A stretch of DNA of 64,000 nt from Nelumbo lutea. Lineage: Eukaryota > Streptophyta > Magnoliopsida > Proteales > Nelumbonaceae. The translations under genes and the position numbers were made by a program. How positions within the stretch are numbered: position 1 is the first letter of the stretch; each line of letters starts with the position of its first letter. A model generated the notes under the pieces. The model was not told the origin of the DNA. It saw only the letters and a program-made list of their open reading frames with translations, and did no database searches. Positions 49,301 through 61,300 of this stretch are shown piece after piece. The stretch is taken from contig JAKGHH010000001.1 in assembly GCA_022828595.1 (NCBI GenBank), positions 68,382,401 to 68,446,400 of the forward strand, in the 5' to 3' direction.

Positions 49301-52300
49301 GAAAGGGACGGTTAAAGTAACTAATGGCATCACTTTATCCTTTGTCTTATATGTCCCTAGACTCCATACTAATCTCCTTTTTGTGAGTTCTCTAACAAGA
49401 AATTTGAATTGTTTAGTGACCTTCCTTCCTAACAATTTTGTTTTGTAGGATCTGGAGTCAAAGAGAACGATTGGGAGTGGTCGTGAAATGAATAGAGTCT
49501 ACCTTTTGGATGAGATTCTAAGACATCAGAGCCATCATGTTAGTAGCAACAGTAGTAGTAGATCAAAGTCAGTGAGTCATATCAGATTATGCTCTGGCAT
49601 AATCATTTGGGTCATCTTTCTTTCAATTCATTGAGATCTTTGTTTCCAAAATTGTTTGAGTCTGTTCAGTTATCTAGTTTGGAGTGTGAAAGTTGTCAGT
49701 TGGGAAAGCATTGTAGACATTCTTTTAAACCAAATAATAACAGAAGTTCTTTTGCTTTTGGTATTGTTCACACTGTTGTAAGGAGACCTTATCATTTTTC
49801 TTCAATGGGTGGTTAGTGTTATTTTCTTTTTGTTTGTGGGTGGTTAGTGTTATTGTTCACATGATGAGGTACCTATTTTGGTGCGACAGTTTTACTAAAT
49901 GGTTCTCACACAATTTGGAGTGAGGACTAAGGTTTTTAGATTAGAAAATGCTAGAGAATACTTTGAGAAGGATTTGGCCACATTTTTTGGAGCAAAGGAT
50001 GATTCATCAAAGTAATTGTGCATATACACAGTAGAATGGGGTAGAAGAGATGAAAAATAGACACATTGTGAGGTGACAAGAAGTCTTATGGTGTGTGCTT
50101 CAGTTCCTATTCGTTTTGGGGAGATGCAGTTCTCACAACGATTATTTGATTAACCATGTACCTTCACGCATTCTTGGGTTTAAGGTGCCATTCAGTCTTC
50201 TTTTTCTAGGTGGGGAGATATTTCACATACCTTTTTTTTATAAATGATTGAAATTTTATTCAAGAAGTTCAAAAAGATATTACAATACAGCCTGCCCATA
50301 GGAGAGGCATGAGCTGCCCAAGAAATGTTTTTGGTGTGTTTGCATTGTTCACATTCTTGGTCTTCATCGCAGGAAGTTGGATCCTAAGGCCAAGAAATGT
50401 GTTTTCCTTGAGTATGCTCAAAACCAAAGGGGGCATTATTGTTATGATCCAGTGTCAAGGACAAGTTTGTCACTATGGATGTTACCTTCTCTGAATCTAC
50501 ATTCTTTTTCTCTGGTGATTCTCCTCGGGGGGAGTGTTTTGGGGAGGAAAACTCACAATTTGTTCCTCTTCCTTCATCTAATCCATTATTTCCACCTGTC
50601 GTTCCACCATCAGCAGCTTTAGTCCCAGCTCTAGTTCCACTACTTGATCCACTACCGCCAGTCTCACAGTTTTTTCAACGCCAACGCAAGAAGAGGATGA
50701 CTCCACACATGCTCCAATAAAAGAACTTGCACCACTCTCCGTCAATTCATTTGAGATTCCAGATTCGGCTGATACAGTTCCAGGTATTTCCATTGAGCCT
50801 GAGCATGTTATTTCTCTTGATGATGATGTTTTTGTACCTAACATTAATGTTGCAGCTGATCCCATTGATCTTAATCTTCTCATTGCACTCCGCAAGGGAA
50901 AGAGAAAGTGCAAAGCCCATTGCATCTCACACCATCTTTCCTACAGTGCACTATCACCTTCCTACCATGCATTTCTTTCTTCCTTGGATTATGTGTCTAT
51001 ACCCATGAATGTCAGTGAGGCTCTCTCCAAACCTAAGTGGAGATTAGCTATGCAAGAAGAAATGGAGGCTTTGGTTAAGAACTAGACATGGGAGATAGTT
51101 GACATTCCTATAGACAAGGAGATAGTTGAATGTAGATGGGTGTTCACTGTGAAGTACAAGGTTGATGGCAATATAGAGAGGTACAAAGTAAGGTTGGTTG
51201 CAAAAGGGTATATACGGACCTATGGTATTGATTACCAGGAAACTTCGAATTCTCGTCTCTAGCAGCTACCTATTCATGGCCCCTCTTTCATTTTGATGTT
51301 AAAAAATGCATTCCTTAATGGTGATTTGCAAGAGGAGGTATATATGGACATTCTAGCTGGTTTTTATAAAATTGTTAGTGAGGGAAAAGTTTGTAGGCTG
51401 AAAAAATCATTGTATGGTTTGAAACAGTCACTTAGGGCATAGTTTGACAGGTTTAGAGGGGCCCTTGTCCAGTTTGGATACACACAGACTTAGCCCAATC
51501 ATTATCTCTTTGTGAAAAGGAGAGAAGCACTTGTGTTAGTACTAATTGTGTATGTGGATGATATAATTGTTATAGGGAATGATCCGAGGGAAATTGATGC
51601 ACTCAATAAGTCACTACAACAAGAGTTTGAGATCAAGGATCTAGGTGAACTAAAATATTTCCTAGGGATTGAGGTTGCAAGATCTAAGCATGGGATATTC
51701 ATCTCTCAAAGGAAGCATGTGTTGGACTTATTGTAGGAAGAAGCATCCTGGCAGAGGGATTCTATTCTCAAATCATGGGAATTTGAAATTAGAGGCGTAT
51801 ACAAATGCAGATTGGGCAGGTTGTTTAGATGACAAGAGATCCACATCAGGGGTATGCACCTTTGTGGGAGGAAATTTTGTTTCACGGAAGAGTAAAAAAC
51901 AGTCAATTGTGGCTAGGTCAAGTTCAGAGGTCGAATATAGATCCATGGCCCATAGTGTTTAAGAGCTACTTTGGGTTAGATCCCTATTCAATGAGATTAG
52001 GATAAGAAGCCCATGATGTTATATTGTGATAACCAAGCTACAATCAATATTGCCCACAATCCGGTTCAGCATGACGGAACAAAGCACATTGAGGTTGATA
52101 GACACCTCATAAGAGAGAGGGTGACAACTGGAGAAATTTGCTTGCGTTGTGTCTCCTCTGAATTACAGTTAGCTGATGTCTTCATAAAAGGGGTTGCAAA
52201 GAACAAACTTGAACATAACCTACACAAGTTGGGAATGTCTGACATTTACTCCCAACTTAAGGGGGAGATTGAGGTTTTTGGGCAATTTGTGCAGTTTTTA

Positions 52301-55300
52301 GTAGTTGTTTTGTTTATCTTTTGTTTAGATAAGAAGTGGGGACCACATCATTCTTGCTGGGTCCCTTTTTCAGTAGTTCTTTTAAGTTATTTATGCTGTT
52401 TAATTGTTAGCCGCCCTATAAGGGCATATTAGTCATTGTACCCTTTTTAATTAAAAGTATAAATACTAGTGAGGAGAGCGGCCAGAATTATTGCTCGCTT
52501 TCTTTCACAATCTCTTCTCTTCTCTTCCTCTTCTCTTCTCCTTCTCTTCTTCTTCAAGAAATATCCTTTTTCTTTACAGATTCTTGATTCAGCAGTTTTC
52601 TACTAGTAGAAACAACTCAACAATAATAAGATAATAGTGCACACTAACAATGTTGAAGAGCTTTTACAACCTCCTAAACCTATAAAACATTAAATAATAA
52701 CTACCTAAGCTACACTTAATCGTTAGACACCAATAAAATACATAAAAAAAAAATATCAATTAGACTCCTTCAAAGACTCATATTGAAAAACAAGGAAAAA
52801 TACAAAACTTACTTCAACTTTCCTTAACCAAAAGAACTATTATAACTAACTACTGACCCAATTGACATGAAACTTAAACCAAAAACATTCTATGTTAGGG
52901 AAACCCTACAAATACCTGAAATAGTTGTATGATATTTTTTTATGAGTAACAGCAGAGAATTTTATTAATTAGATAAAGAGGTTAAAGTACATCATAAAGG
53001 AGATCCCAACTAAGGAGGCCAGCCTCAGCTAACAACCGAAAAAGAAAAAGGAAAGCTTAACCAATTGGCCCCAGTACAAATGATCCCTTGATACCCCTTG
53101 TTTTGCAGCCCTTGGAATCCATTTTACTTGTGCCAGGAGGTCCTCTATTAATTTTTCAGCCCTCTGAAGACATATCTATAGCTCCAGGGCACCTTCTGCT
53201 CATCCTTTAATCATGCAATGATTGTTCCTAAGTCTCCTTCCACTTCCACCTCCTTCAAATTCAATGTTTTTAGCCTCCTCAGACCTATGACACTATGAGT
53301 GCTGCCAAAGTCTCTGCCCAGATTGAGTTTCCTATTTCCAAAGGACCTGAGCAGAATTCTAAAATATTGCCATTTTCATCCCTGATTGCTTCACCTACGC
53401 CTAAAGGCCCAGGATTACCCAGGATGCATCCATCAAAGTTAAGTTTTGGGTGTCCCAAAGGTGGAGGAACACAACCACAGGTTTTGCTGTCCAAGAAACA
53501 GAACTAGCCACTTGCTTCAGTTTCTAAGAATGACATCCATTGTAGAATCAAAGAAGATATCCGGAGTCTTAACCCAATGCACTACTTTAATAGAGATGTT
53601 GCCAAGCAGTTCTTCAGTAGCTCATTCCTTCTCTCTGAAAAAACGATTATTCTTTTCTTCCCACACACCCCACAAGATTGTTGCCCTTGTGCACCTCCAT
53701 TGCACCTTTCTCCTTTTCTTTGGCGAGGAGAAAAAAGAATTGAGGAATAAACTTTTCAGATCTGAAGGCAGGCCCCACAAGATTGTTGCCTGGGAATACT
53801 TTTGACGACCAGGTGCCAAAGCTTCTATGAATCAATGGGGAATCTCGAAAACCATTTCCCCAAAAGAGAAGTGTTATTTAAAGTTCTTTGTCCTATACCC
53901 AAACCCCCTTCCTCCTTACACTTGCACATTGTTTTCCAATTAATCAAATGGTCCTTTTTCCTTTTTCCAAGTTCCCAAAGAAAGTCTCATTATTTTTTCA
54001 ATCCTTTCACCATTGAAACCAGAATTTTAAACACTGAAAGGTAGTAAACTGGAAGATTGCCAAAAGTGAATTTAATGAGTGTGATCCGACCACCTAGGGA
54101 AATGTAATTCTTCTTCAACATTGTTACTTGTTAGTCTTTTAGTAAATCTGCCAATGACAGGATTCCAAAAGCTAGAACACTTAAAGGCTCCTCCTAATGG
54201 AAGTTCCAGATATTTCAATTTGCCACTGAGTAGTTGCACACCCTAATATTTCAGCATATCTCCTTGAGAAGCTATCTTCTAAATTAAACCCACTGAACAA
54301 CTCTTTTCCAAGTTTACTTTCAAATTAGCAATCCTTTCAGAACACTTCACCAATAGCTGAAAGTTTCTCACATCCCCTACCCCTCTATCCTGACAAGAGA
54401 TCATGACATCATCAGTAAAGAGTAAATGCGAGATCACCACCTGTTCCCTACCTATCTGCCAGCCTTTCAGAAAGCCAAACTCATCTGCCCTTTGGATTAA
54501 ACAACTAAGGACATCAACTACAATGGTAAACAAGAAGGTGATAGTGGACCCCCTTTCCTTAGACCTCTCCTAGCTTGGAAATTCTTAGCTACCCCGTTGA
54601 CCAAAATGGAGTAGTGACATGATTGGCTGCAGCCCCTAGTCCATTTACTCCACCTGTCACCAAACCCACAATTCATCAAGGCCAGGTTCAAGAAAAACCA
54701 ATCCACACAATCATAGGCTTTCTCCAAATCAAGTTTGAAAACCCAACCCTTATACCCTCTTCTCCTCATTTCCTCCACATTTTTGTTGGCTATCAGAATT
54801 TGGTCTATAATTTGCCTACCCAAGATGAAAGCCCCTTGGTTTTGAAAGAGGAGTGGTAACACTTTCTTCAGTCTCAAGAAAAGAACTTTGGTGGTGATTT
54901 TGTAAAGGTTCCCTATAAGACTGATGGGCCTAAAGTCCTGAGGTCTAGAAGTGATTGGGGACTCGGGGACAAGAGAAACAAAGGTAGCGTTTGCTTCTCC
55001 ATTGATGGCACCCCTTCTCATGGAACTCCCTAAACGTCCCTAGTAAATCTCCTTTAATAATCTCCCAAACACTGCCTTTTTCACTTCAAACCCTTCAAAG
55101 GCTCTCTCTAAGTCAGCGGCTGAATCTCTGTCTAGGATTGGCCAATCCAAACCAGTGATAGAAAATCTCAGAGGGATGAGGAACCATAAACATTCTTGAA
55201 ATGATCAACCAAAGTTGTATGATATTTTTTTCGAAGAGGGATTTAAAAGAAAAAAAGAAAAATGTCAAGCAATTAAACAAGATATTCTTGATGAGAAGGA

Positions 55301-58300
55301 TATTGTGTAGGGCGACTTTTGTCGATAGGAAGTGTGTGGAGTGGTTGTTCTTTTTCCCCTCTAATCTATTGTCTCTTCTTGCTTCCCACCCTGTGGCCTA
55401 CAAATTTAATCTCATCAATAATAAATAAAGAGATGAAGCATGAAGATAATATAGTTAATACAAACCTCCGAAAACAAGTCCTTCAACTCTTTGCATGGCA
55501 GCTATGCGGAGAGACCAATCCTTCTCTGGTACAAGAGTAGACGCAATCTTGTCAAACTCCCGGATTAACTCCTTTTCAGAATACACTTTAATAGGGTCTA
55601 CAGTTTTTTCTGTAGCATCACTTTCTCCTACACAGCACAAGGGAACAAACACTGTAAGCTTCATGGCTGCAAAATATCAAATCCTAATTATAGAGAAAAG
55701 CAATTGGAATTTCATTACAAAGAAGTATATTTTCCCTTTTCTGGGTAGGAAAAGACAATTCACATTAATTATGCAATAATAATAAATATAGAAAAAGGTG
55801 AAGACCAATTTGGTGTCTCTCCCCGAGTATTTGTATTCTGTGCTATGCCTGTGAAGAGCAAAAGCCACCTTTTAATCTCTTGCTCTTTTGCTTTGAGTAT
55901 TTGGGAATGGTTTTTAATCTTTTTGGTTGCAGATGGACACCTCCTTCTTGTGTTGCAGGTGTATTTGATGTTAGCTTTCTTAGACAGCCAAAGAAAAAGG
56001 GCAAAACCATGTGGAGAACTACAAGGGCAGCAATAGTTTGCGCAAGTTGGGGAGAAATAAATAATCATATTTTTCATGATAAGATGAAGACAAAGAAGGA
56101 ATTGATTGGCATCTCGTTCAGGGTTGCACATTGAGTAAAAACTTTGGAATTGTTCAAGGATGTCTCCATTGATGATACCATTAGAAACTGGAATACAGTG
56201 GCAACTTCTTCAACCTCAAGGGCTATTATACAGGAGGTTTGGGCTCCATCAACAAGTCAAAGACTGAAGCTGAACTTTGACGGGAGCTCTTTTGGTAACC
56301 TGGGTCCATCTGGCACCGGTGGAGACATGGAGTAATAAGAGATGGAGAAGGGACAGTGGTGGCTTTGTATTCGGGGCCAATAGGAGAAGGTGACTCTCTA
56401 AGAGCCGAAGTTCTAGCTCTCCTCAAAGGGCTGAGATTGGTGAAAACAACTGGGCCTTCAACAATTTTTTTATAAGAAAAAAAAAATCATTAAACAGAAA
56501 AGAAAGTTAGAACTCGAATAGGTGTTAAGGCAACACCTAGAAGCATCTCCAAACACCTTCAACAAATTGAAGTGGAGGGGGATTCAAAATTGGTGATAGA
56601 GTGGATACAAACAGGTAGCTTGAGAATTTGGATCCACAGGCAGGTCATGAAGGAGATTAAAAGCTTACCAAGGGAGTTGGGTGCATCTGTTAGATGGGTT
56701 AGGAGATCAGCAAATGGTTTGGCTGATACACTAGCCAAATAAGGGACAACTAGGGGTAAATTGTTCTGGCTGAATTGTAAATCGAATTTAGGTGCATCTG
56801 TTAGATGGGTTAGGAGATCAGCAAATGGTTTGGCTGATACACTAGCCAAATAAGGGACAACTCGGGGTGAATTGTTCTGGCTGAATTGTAAATTGAATTT
56901 AGGTGCATCTGTTAGATGGGTTAGGAGATCAGAAAATGGTTTGGCTGATACACTAGCCAAATAAGGGACAACTAGAGCTGAATTGTAAATTGAATTCTTT
57001 TGGGGGGTCAGTTTCCTTTCTTATGGGAACTGGACCCCTGTATTCCCATGATCTATCTTAATTTAAGTTACCGTTTCCTATAAAAAATGAGGTGAAGGAC
57101 CAAAAGATCCAGTGTATGAATGGTTTTACATAAATGAGAAAAAACAATGTAGATTATATACATAAATGACTAAACATCAAGGGAGGAACCAAACAGAATT
57201 AACTCCTACTGATTCCTGAAATTGTTTGAACAGAAACCATAGAACTCCTTCAAATAGATGACCACCAGTTGATCCTGCCAATAATTGCATCCAGAAAGAG
57301 TCTCCTCCTCCAAACTTGAAGATTACCAAGTATAAAAAAATCCAAAGTGGATAAAGGCTTATAATGAATTTTAAAATGTGGACAGTTTGTATTAACACCA
57401 ATATGAACAGTACAAAAAGTATTCTGAAACAAGAATTTTGTTCTTATTAACACCAATAGAAGATTGAGACTAGTATCAAATTCAGCAGTGTTTAAAGTCA
57501 AATCACGTTTACCTCCCGAGAGGGACATCTCACGTATTGAACTTTTGGCCTTTGGACTACTCTTTTTCTGGGTTAGACTGGCAGACTTCAGTTCCCCACT
57601 AGAAAAGTGACTTGAAAGTCCATCTGGAGGACGAATCTTTGGTTCAATCCTTTCAAGCCTGGCATTTATATCCTTCAACTGCAGATCAAAATTTTCATTT
57701 AAGGTGAATCAGTAACAACAACAAAGGGCAATTCATAAAACCATTTTCCAGATAACATAACTCCAGTTTACATAAAACCATGATAAGTACCATCATTGAA
57801 AGCCAAGGTAAACCACAATTAATCAAGACATAGAACTGATAAGAAAGGGGCATGTAGAGAGGAAAATGTTAAATAGTTAAATGATCACCATAGATGTAGG
57901 AAGATTATGACGTTGCAGTTCATCACAGAATTGAGGCCCAATATGTGTATACATCTCCTGAAAAGGGAAAAAGATCAATTAAAATTAATCAAATACACGC
58001 CACAATTTGTTGAGTTAACAAATCAACATCAATCAGAGAAGGGAACTCTGAAATTATTCTACAAACACATTTTAGAAATAAGTGCCAAATTTTTAACAAA
58101 CAAAATCTTGGCACCACACATATATAGACAAGAAACAAAACTGAACCTTCTAGAAAAGTAATCAATCACATTGCAGATAATATAATATTTTTTTGTGATG
58201 GTAGCAACCCTCAAGAGGTGAGGAGGAGGATTGTTGATGAGGCTATTTGAGAGGATGTCAAACTTAAGAGTAAATTTTGAGAAGAATTGTGTAGCTGGAG

Positions 58301-61300
58301 TGAAGGTGGATGATGACGTACTAGCTACCATTGCAGGAGATCTTGGGTGTTCGATTAGAACTGGGCCTATGAAATACTTGGGTCTCCCCTTGGGAGGCAA
58401 TCCTAGAAGTTGTAGTTTCTGGAACCAAATCGTAGAAAGGTTTAGGAAATGGCTAGCTGCTCAGAAGTGGAACTAATATCTCCATGGGGGGTAGAATAAC
58501 GTTGACAAAATCTACTCTGGCCAATCTTCCCTTGTACTACTGGAGTGATTCTGCTTAAGAGGAAGGGAATGTCAAATAAGGTCCCATTTCCAAAGCCGTT
58601 TACCTCACGGCTGGTGATGGTGATAGAGAAGAACAAAACATGAATAATTCAAGCACTACAGTTTCAAAGTTGGGTCGCAATTGTTAAATTTTCTGCCATG
58701 GAGGTAATTTCTGGAGGAATTTTGCCTGGATTTCTCCTACTGTAGAAGATTTCTCAGTGACTGAAAATAGACAGTTGAGAGATGATTCCGAAGGCACTAT
58801 CTCAGTTATAAATGGTTAAATGAGGAAAGAGCCCAGGATAACATGTGGGAGAAACAGGAAAGGGTAAACAGAACTAGAATGATTTTTTGCAATAAAAAGA
58901 AAAGAATAAGTATAAAAGCATTGTGACACCAACACCATTTGAAAAACTCCCAGACACTAGTCACGCTACAACAAAATCTCCAAATACCACCCAAACCCAA
59001 CCAACAGGTCTGATGCCCCAATCTGGAACCTATAATCCAGACCAATGTCCTAAACGTTAACCCAACAAATAACCTACTTACAAGGAAAACCACAAAAAAA
59101 ACACGGAAAATCAGAACCAGCATGAAGCATACAATGGCTATGCAACTTCATGCCAAATACCACTTAAACCCAAAAATAATTCTCCTGAGTGAAACATCTT
59201 TCCCAACTTCATAACAGCGAAAACCAAAGAAATCGTCCCAGAAAAAAACAGGCATTCAGGTTCTTTATTAGTCTAATTCATCTGATGCATTAATCCCAAT
59301 CATCTAAAGTGGTGTGCAGCAGGAAAACTTTGTGAGGTATGCCCGAAGGTGTTCAAGTTGACTGAACATCAAGTCAAGGTAGCCCACTGCTTTGAACTGA
59401 GGGGTGACCAGATTGTATGGTGCCCCAAGTTTAGAAGACCTTTTCTGAACCAGGAGGTAGCAGAATGTGTTCAGCTGTTGGAAACACTTCAGAAAGTTGA
59501 AGTCTCTCCCTCTTTGAGGGATGGGTTGTGGTAGAAAGAGTCTAGGAATGGGGTGTTTACTGTAAAGTCTTTCTACATGGTGTTGGGGGAACCCAGTTCC
59601 TCCCAGAGTGGAAGCTTGCACTTGGTTAGTTGCTTTGGACAGCATACGTACTGCTGACCATCTAAAGAGCACAGGGATTTACTTGGCAAATGTCTGCATA
59701 TTATGTTGGGAGGGTGAAGAAACTGTCTTTCATCTGTTCTACTCTTGCAAGACAGCAAAAGTCATTTGGAGATTCTACTTCTCTTCATTTGGGGAGAGTG
59801 TTTTCCAGCCAAGCTCTACAACAGAAATCTTCTCTTCCTGGACAAACTTTAACAGAAGCAGGAAAGCAAGGATAGTTTGGAGCTGCATTCTTTTTGCAGT
59901 GTGCTGGGTTCTTTGGAATGAAAGAAAGAGAAGACTCTTTGAGGACAAATCAAAGAACACTGAAACACTAATTGCTCTGGTTGGGAAGCTAATAGCAGAT
60001 TGGGTTTGGGTGCTATCAGAATTTGATCAAATCAGCAGATCTGAAATGGGGAGGAATTTTTGGAATGGTCTAGAAATTCAGTGGTTGTAATTTGAATTAA
60101 TATCTGCTCTTATTAAGAGTTGGTTTGTTGTGTGAGCAGTGGTAACACCATGTCACCATGTGGATTGTACTCATCTTTTTTTATTTAATGAATTTTCATT
60201 TACTCTTCAAAAAAAGCTTCTGGTTGGCACTTTTTACCCTCAACCTTCTTGCTAGACTCAGTGTTCAATCTAAAGCTATCTGATCATCGGTACCAAGTGC
60301 TTGCCCAACATTATCAGGCTATCTTATGAGAAGAAAAGTGGGTACAGACTAGTGCCAGGTATGCATGGATTAACTGAGTGAATTAATAGACATGAGCTGC
60401 ATAATCTTCCTCTGATAGATGCTATATATAATATACCTAGACAATTAACCACGGGAATCTGGCATTAATCAAATTCAATTGGTTTATGATTCAACAAACC
60501 AGGTAGACCATTTTCCTAATACTACTCAAGTAATTCTCCCACTGTCCCACAGTCTCTATATGATCATAGCACATCTTACCAAATGGAGGCAAACATATCA
60601 AAAAAGTGAGTCCCTTTAGATTTGAGATATTCTGCCTATTGCTTAAAGTGGAGGTCAGATCCACTTTGGATGGTATGCATTTTGAGCAGCTGCCAAAATC
60701 TCAGAAAGAAGAGATCGAGAAGCCATTTGAGGATAAAGTGTGGATGGCAATTCAGGAGATAGAGGGATAAGGCTCATCATTATGCTTGTTCCCCTATGGA
60801 GCTCTATAAGTGTATCTAATAAAGGTAATTTTGTCATTCAAAATGGACACAGAACCTTTTTTGTGATTGGACCATGGGCAGTGTTGCAAGGACATACCCA
60901 AATGGATAAAGTGTCTATGTAAGGTACGCATCAGGCTGTAACATTCCATGGGTTCTTGAAGTACACTTCTAAGTGAATTTTTTCCTTTTCTCCCTGCTTA
61001 TTCAACACAAATGAAAAGCTAATTTACACAATAAATGTCATACTCTTACCCATTGTAGAAACCACAGAAGAGATAGGTTTGAGCTTCAGATTAGAGATAG
61101 AAATAGTTGTGGCAAAGAAGTCTTTTAGGGGCATAATGGCATATCTCCCCACCAAAGGTCCTTCACTTTGTTTCCACAGGAGGCACCATACCTTATACAT
61201 TGAAGGAAGAGAGGGAGCAAACTTTTTTTCTATTTTTATAACTTCCTTACCCTCATTTTTTCTACTTTTCTCCATTTTGAACGTATTTTCCATTCTTTAT

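Larger units (their letters stand above)
47427..52604 (+). mobile_element. Copia-4, decayed Ty1/Copia LTR retrotransposon
   Basis: LTRs at 47427-47772 and 52269-52604; target duplication AGTAG at 47422-47426 and 52605-52609. The primer-binding site TGGTATCAAAGC follows the 5' LTR, and the polypurine tract TAAGGGGGAGA precedes the 3' LTR. The LTRs run TTGAGG...TCTACT, not TG...CA. Order gag, zinc knuckle, protease, integrase, RT, RNase H is Copia-type. The LTRs differ by roughly a dozen substitutions plus indels (counted by eye), and coding parts hold many stops, frameshifts and deletions. Antisense in CLASP intron 6. Confidence 0.95.
55809..57089 (+). mobile_element. LINE-H, 5'-truncated, RNase H-bearing, with target duplication
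   Basis: Begins in the zinc-binding region (HLLISCSFALSIWEW) and continues through KTMWRTTRAAIVCASW to RNase H (LKLNFDGSSFGNLGPSG; then SGPIGEGDSLRAEVLALLKG; IEVEGDSKLVIEWIQ). It ends in TTCCTATAAAAAA. The flanks AGGTGAAGACCAA (55796-55808) and AGGTGAAGGACCAA (57090-57103) look like a target-site duplication with one indel. The coding frame is broken by frameshifts and an insertion near 56472-56565. Antisense in CLASP intron 5. Confidence 0.85.

Noticed and set aside
56559..56960. Minus-strand ORF with ASVSAKPF repeats
   Set aside because: Antisense reading of the triplicated LINE RNase H tail; the repeat explains it fully.
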